A DNA stretch of 64,000 bases, from positions 44,333,318 through 44,397,317 of the forward strand of contig CM039119.1 of NCBI GenBank assembly GCA_022036555.1. The letters run 5' to 3'. A program made the position numbers and the translations under genes. The notes beneath the pieces are model-generated. The model was not told the DNA's origin. It worked only from the letters and a program-made list of their open reading frames with translations, and ran no database searches. Positions 59,394 through 64,000 of the stretch are shown here, piece after piece. Origin of the DNA: Microstegium vimineum (taxonomy: Eukaryota; Streptophyta; Magnoliopsida; Poales; Poaceae). Within the stretch, counting starts at the first letter, position 1. The number at the start of each line of letters is the position of its first letter.

Positions 59394-60160
59394 CACACAT
59401 GTGGTTTATTGCAAATTAAACAAGGATGATTTGAATCTCATGTGGCTCGATTAGCAAGTTTGGGAGATATGAATATGCATGTGGTTTTGAAAGTTAGGGA
59501 CCTAGATGGGGCCACCATGCAAGTTTAGGTGTCAAGATATGCAATTCGAGAGGTTTGGGACCTAGATGACATTGTCATACAATACAAGTTTAGATACTAG
59601 ACCTAACATATTAGACCTACGTCAGCGTTGAGTCATCATGTCATGTTGGTGGATGGATCATGTCGAAATCCATTTGAACTAGTGCAGAGTCGAGACAAAT
59701 TTAATTAGAGATCCAAAAGAAAAAAAATATAAGTTTAGGACTAGCTTGAATGAGACTATTTGGCTCAATAATATTTAACGTTACATATGGCTCCAATTGC
59801 CCTTTTATATATTCTCCCTTACTTATTACAGGAGGAGAAACCACTTATTATTCTATCAATGCAGTCCCGTGTACAGCAGTGTACTGGTATAGAATGGTTA
59901 CACCAAATCGTGTATATATCCGCATATATGTAGGAGCGAAATAAGCACTCTGATCAGATTACGCTGCCAAATGTCTGGGTGTCTCGGGACTGAGGTGTCC
60001 CCCTCCCATCCACCGTGTTTTTTTCTTTAAGATGTGTGTGCAATCGTGTTGAAGAAGATTCATCTGCTTTAAAATTCGTGTGCAGCAGAGAGTGACGGCT
60101 GTGATCGCTGCTGGGCTAAGGGGGGATACCTCAACCCCGAGACACAGGCTTCGCGTTGGA

Positions 60161-62394
60161 TTACGCTCGAGTCACTTGTTCGGCGCCGGCTTTGATCTCC
60201 CAGACGGCGTAGTCGTTGCCGTGGGCAGCAACCTCAAAACCCGCCGGGATGAGGTGGCCGACGTCGTACCTAGACCCGAGCTTGACGATGACCTTGCCGT
60301 CGATCTCTGCCACGTAGGCGTCGCCGTCGTGCTCGAGGATGGTGAGCTCGCTCGTCGGCTTGATGCCATTGCGCTTCCGCACCGCCACGAGGGCGGCGAT
60401 TTCGTCCTTGAACCCCCAGTCGAAGAAATGGTCATAGAACTGCAGGAGGGTGTGCCATTAAATTTGATGTCCAATAATATAATGCGAATATACGTACTAT
60501 GAAAAATGAAGAATACGTATAGGTAGCTAGACGATCGACGACTCACAATGCATGGGTTGCCTGGGTGCGTGAGGATGTAGGCGTAGCCCTGCATGACCTT
60601 GTCGGAGGGGAAGGGCCACATGGCCTGCGTGGATCCAGTGTCGTGGTTATCGACGAAGGTGACGGCCTTGGCAGGCCACCATCCGATGACTCCCGGCGCC
60701 TTCCCTGCGCGTCAATGAGCCGCCACAGCTCGCCTTCGACGGCAGCGTTGAGGATGCCCTTGGTGGTGAAGTCGAACACCATGGCCGGCGAGGTCGCCCC
60801 GCCCGCCTTGTCCACCCAGTCCACCAGCGCCTGCCGGTGCGAGTCCTGGTCGTACTGGGGCTTGTTATCCCCGTCGTACGCCATGTTGTTCCACACCTCG
60901 GCGACGGCGAGGCTCGGGGCCGTGCCGTCGAGGTAGACCTTGGCGACCTCGGGGCAGTAGCCCTTGGCGAAGTCGAGGCGCCAGGCGTCGAAGCCCAGGT
61001 CGGACTTGAGCCAGAGCAGCCAGTCGGTGAGCTCCCGCTGCACGCGGTCGTTGAGGTGGTCGATGTCGGGCGCCGCCGCGAAGTCGGCGCCCGTGTCCAG
61101 GTTCGCCGTGCCGTCCGAGTAGGTGGTGTCATCGCGGCAGATCATGTGGGGGCCCCAGTCCAGGCGCCCGTCCGGGGTGCCGCCCTCGAAGATGCAGTAG
61201 ATGCCGCGGCCGTCCTTGTAGTCGGCGCACCGGTGGTTGATCACGATGTCCGCCACCACCTGCACGCCCTTGCCGTGGAACGCGGTGATCAGGGACTTGA
61301 GCTCAGCTGCCGTTCCATATTTGGACGCGTCCAGGTCGTACAGCCGACCAGGCATGTAACCTACATAGGAAGTAAACACGTATTACATGTATTATAGTAT
61401 AGTATTAGTGTATCATCTCGCCGTCCACTCTGTGCTGTACATAATAAATTCGTATATCAAACGACCATTCACTCTGTTCTGTACATGTGCACCAGCTAAC
61501 TGCTGTTGGTATGTTGCCTCACTGCGTATATATGATCATATTTTTTCTTTTGACAAATATTTGCTGGCGAGCATGATGCAGAATTTACGAGTCTACGGGT
61601 ACTACAGCCATCTGCATCATGTAGCATTTTATTTTGTAATTTCTGATTTGGCACAATCTGCTTGCAATCATAGTAGTATATACAGGTATATGTAACTACT
61701 GCTACGTGCTATGTGACACGTAGTATGATGCTATTTTTTTCTCTAAAATTTAGTTTATGTTGATTTATTGTGAGAGAAAAAAGTATTTAAGAAAAAAAAC
61801 ATTGTTTATTTACTAAAAATTTATGTCTAAATTTAATGTAATTTCTTTGACTAGTTGTCAATGGTCATAATACGGTTGCGAATCAACATGACCGGCTAAA
61901 AGGCAGTGGAAAAAACATGGCCATCAAAGCAGCTTCGCGTGGCGTGTTGTCCACTCCATGTCTGCTATCACGATGCTTTAGCTTAGCTATTGTCCTAGTC
62001 GAAGGATCATGTTCAGACAAGAATTAGGGAGGAAAGAAGCTTGGACGCGTTCAGACTTAGAGTTCAGACAGACGGGCGGAGACGGACCTTGGGTGGAGAC
62101 GGAGTGCGACGGCGGCGGGAGCCAGACGTGCGTGACGCCGGCGGCGGCGATGTCGTCGACCTTCCCCATCAAGAGGTTGTACCACCCGCCGCTCTGCTTC
62201 CACGACTCCCAGTTGAACGCCTGCAACAATTACGTCGATTCTTTCAGTTTGAGACAAGGAAATTCAACAGGCCGGCAAATATATCCGCCATGATTGGAAT
62301 CGAATGCGTCGAAGATTACCTGGAACAGGACCTGGCCGGATGCCAGTCCCAGGAGAAGGAGCAAGGACAGGCAGCAGAGGTGCCTGTTCCCCAT
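60161..62394 (-). pseudogene. Cereal alpha-amylase (GH13), four exons, one-base deletion in exon 3
   Basis: Exons 62394-62320, 62220-62088, 61360-60547 and 60439-60161 join with correct phases. Residues 1-25 are a signal peptide (MGNRHLCCLSLLLLLGLASG), so the enzyme is meant for secretion, as in aleurone amylases. Then come FNWESWKQSGGWYN, GVTHVWLPPPSHS, YMPGRLYDLDASKYG, DIVINHRCADY and FDAWRLDFAKG (nucleophile Asp), VAEVWNNM (acid/base Glu) and FVDNHDTGS (third Asp, after the break), and a C-terminal beta domain ending about 60161. In family members exon 3 should be 815 nt; here it is 814. The missing base is at 60701-60702, after LIDAQG, where GKAPGV is expected. The observed frame then stops at 60543, losing the third catalytic Asp and domain C. 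It is a pseudogene unless this is a sequencing error. The family hydrolyses internal alpha-1,4 bonds in starch. Confidence 0.9.
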
Positions 62395-62489
62395 TGCTCT
62401 CTCTGTTACACTGCACTGACTGGTGCTTTGTTCAGGATGGACGAGGAGTTGTGTGGTGACTGGTGAGGTCCCAGCAGCGACATGCCAGA

Positions 62490-62497
62490 TATTTATA
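62490..62497 (-). promoter_or_regulatory. TATA box of the alpha-amylase gene
   Basis: TATAAATA on the minus strand, 96 bp upstream of the ATG. A pyrimidine-box-like CCTTTT lies at 62503-62508. A TAACGGA (62598-62604), one base off the gibberellin response element TAACAGA, lies about 100 bp further up. No exact TAACAAA, TAACAGA or TATCCAC was seen in the first 300 bp. Confidence 0.6.
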
Positions 62498-62508
62498 GGC
62501 ACAAAAGG

Positions 62509-64000
62509 AAGGCAGGAGACTGTCAGTAGCTATCAGCTATCTACTGTGTGCCAAGTATGGCAGGGAGTTGCTTGGAGGTAATGGATTGGTACCGAAATCC
62601 GTTATGAGTTATCCCGTCCTCAGGCAACCCAAAGTAGAGCTGGACTCCGTCACTCGACTCAACCGCTGAGGAAGAAGAGGGCGGTCAAGTCAATAGAGAA
62701 GAATTGTGGAAGGATGCCGTCTTGTTTCTTGGACATGAAAGGATGTCGCAATCGACCCCAAACAGTGCCTTTTCTGTCGTACCAGTTTTCTGACCACGAA
62801 TCAAACCTTCTTACTATATATACTTATAATTATTTATTCAAATCAAAGAAGCAAAACATGCTTTATTTAGCGGTGAGCAGTACACACTAGGAGTAGATTT
62901 GGCTACAACTTTATAGTTTTTTTTTAAAAAAAATGCTAAACTTGGCTTTACTAGTATATCGTTCTTTAGCTGAATTATTGCCTCTACCATGCGAGCAAGC
63001 AAATTCGGTGACCTGAAGCAGACATGCTGATTTCATCCAAAGCACGATTTCCACGCTTATTTTTTTTTTCTGCTCGTACGAGAGTACTTGAAACTGTTGC
63101 AAAACGTTGAATCAAATTGAATTATGCGGTAAGGAAACGGCGGTAATTTGTCCAGATGCAAATCCAGTACAAACTCCTGCAGAAAACTACCTGATAGCCC
63201 AAACATGCGTGCTTCTCCTAAGGATAACGCAAAAGTAAAACCAAATAGAAATAGGTACTCTAGCCATGGAAAGATTACTTCACACGAAACTGTTAGTCCG
63301 GTAGGTACCTAGTACGATGATGGAGCTGCACTGCACCTTGGGATGCAGCCTGAAGGACAGTGTAAGTGACGCATCGGCGTGGCGATGTCAATTCAGCGTG
63401 CCTGCAAATGTAATGCCAATGTGACAATGACAGATCACTAATTGCCAATGATCGATACACTTATCCCCTAATCTAACAAGGAGTTAAGCTGTAGCAAACT
63501 GTCACAAAACACACACAATATCTACTACATATCACTACCAAATCTACCATTCTATCTGAGTTCACGAGTTCACTAGTAGATCGTACCTTTAACATTCTAG
63601 AATATAATGAATCCACAGACAGTTAGGGTGAGTCTCTCGAGGCAGAAACAAAGGCACTGCGTTGCGCATGGAGCTTGTCATCTTGAGAACCACATGTTGT
63701 AAAGCGTATGTTGCCAATTGGACGAAGCATCCTGCGCCGCCTGGTTTCAACAGACGGGTCTTAGATTTCGATGACGATATTGGCCAGGGACGCAAGCAAG
63801 AGAAGAAGGATGAGCCGGCCCTATCCATCCATCTTCAATTTGGTTGGGAGTCCAAGAAGGAGTGTAAAGCTTCCTTTCATTGAGTGGTGGCTAGAAATAT
63901 CAAGAGCACAGGCATTCCTGCATGCCGTCTTTCACGCACTTCGCAAAATTCTACTCCATCAGTCGACCATAAATGTAAGTTTTTTTGGGTTTCAAAGTTT
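62509..64000. other. Upstream region of the amylase and intergenic DNA
   Basis: No gene is supported. The frames around 63589-63883 on both strands have no recognised motif. Visible are a poly-A/T-rich part around 62915-63070 and otherwise single-copy-looking sequence. Confidence 0.4.

Larger units (their letters stand above)
55611..60160. other. AT-rich intergenic and repeat DNA, no gene supported
   Basis: 55700-57000 is AT-rich with repeated AAGTTAAGAGAGGTGG (56806, 56878) and TAAAATAAATGG-like words. 57040-57330 resembles the repeat around 6190-6620. 57600-58280 has no clear identity. 58290-59100 is LTR-like, 59230-59393 has CACTA-like subterminal repeats, and 59400-60000 shows nothing recognisable. 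The last 150 bp are probably amylase 3' UTR on the minus strand. Confidence 0.45.

Noticed and set aside
60837..61397. Plus-strand Val-rich frame of 186 codons
   Set aside because: It is antisense to amylase exon 3 and caused by GC-rich codons.

Overview
This window is plant nuclear DNA, most likely from a panicoid grass. The basis is GT-AG introns, a cereal-type secreted alpha-amylase, dense Stowaway and Tourist MITEs, 5'-truncated LINEs, copia LTR material and a PIF/Harbinger element. Species is not determinable by reading alone. Nothing here looks bacterial, viral, plasmid-like or CRISPR-related.

Layout. 1-7.4 kb: intergenic DNA with several MITEs, one nested inside another. 7.4-8.2 kb (+): three-exon PADRE/DUF4228 protein gene. 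10.0-12.3 kb (-): truncated member of a hAT-transposase-derived (RICESLEEPER/DAYSLEEPER-like) family. 15.1-21.2 kb (-): decayed Ty1/copia element whose pol is split by a 1.57 kb insertion. 21-28 kb: repeat-derived DNA, including a LINE with a 20-bp target duplication. 28.4-30.3 kb (+): eight-exon gene for a two-RRM RNA-binding protein, rebuilt from splice sites with all phases agreeing. 32.3-32.8 kb (-): small plastid membrane protein. 32.9-39.1 kb: a 6.2 kb PIF/Harbinger element with TIRs and TTA target duplication, carrying both element genes in broken form and hit by a 1,640-bp solo LTR. 41.3-55.6 kb (-): three tandem full-size hAT-derived genes with BED zinc fingers. 55.6-60.1 kb: AT-rich repeat DNA with an LTR relic and a CACTA-like end. 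60.2-62.4 kb (-): four-exon alpha-amylase with a one-base deletion.

The most interesting system is the four-member hAT-derived family (9.97, 41.25, 47.5 and 51.4 kb). The copies share exon architecture, short 5' coding exons and 5'-upstream blocks. By eye the last residue of the hAT catalytic triad is replaced in all four and the first in three of four, so they look like a locally duplicated, domesticated gene family rather than mobile elements. Three of the four upstream blocks carry an E2F-like TTTCCCGC or TTTCGCGC site. The copies are decaying in different ways: N-terminal deletion, loss of the first coding exon beside a LINE, a frameshift, and a MULE-like MITE in the coding sequence.

Ordinary single-copy genes are few: the PADRE gene, the RRM gene, the plastid protein and the amylase. 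Exon coordinates come from reading splice sites and checking phase. Family names are from motif recognition, not database search.
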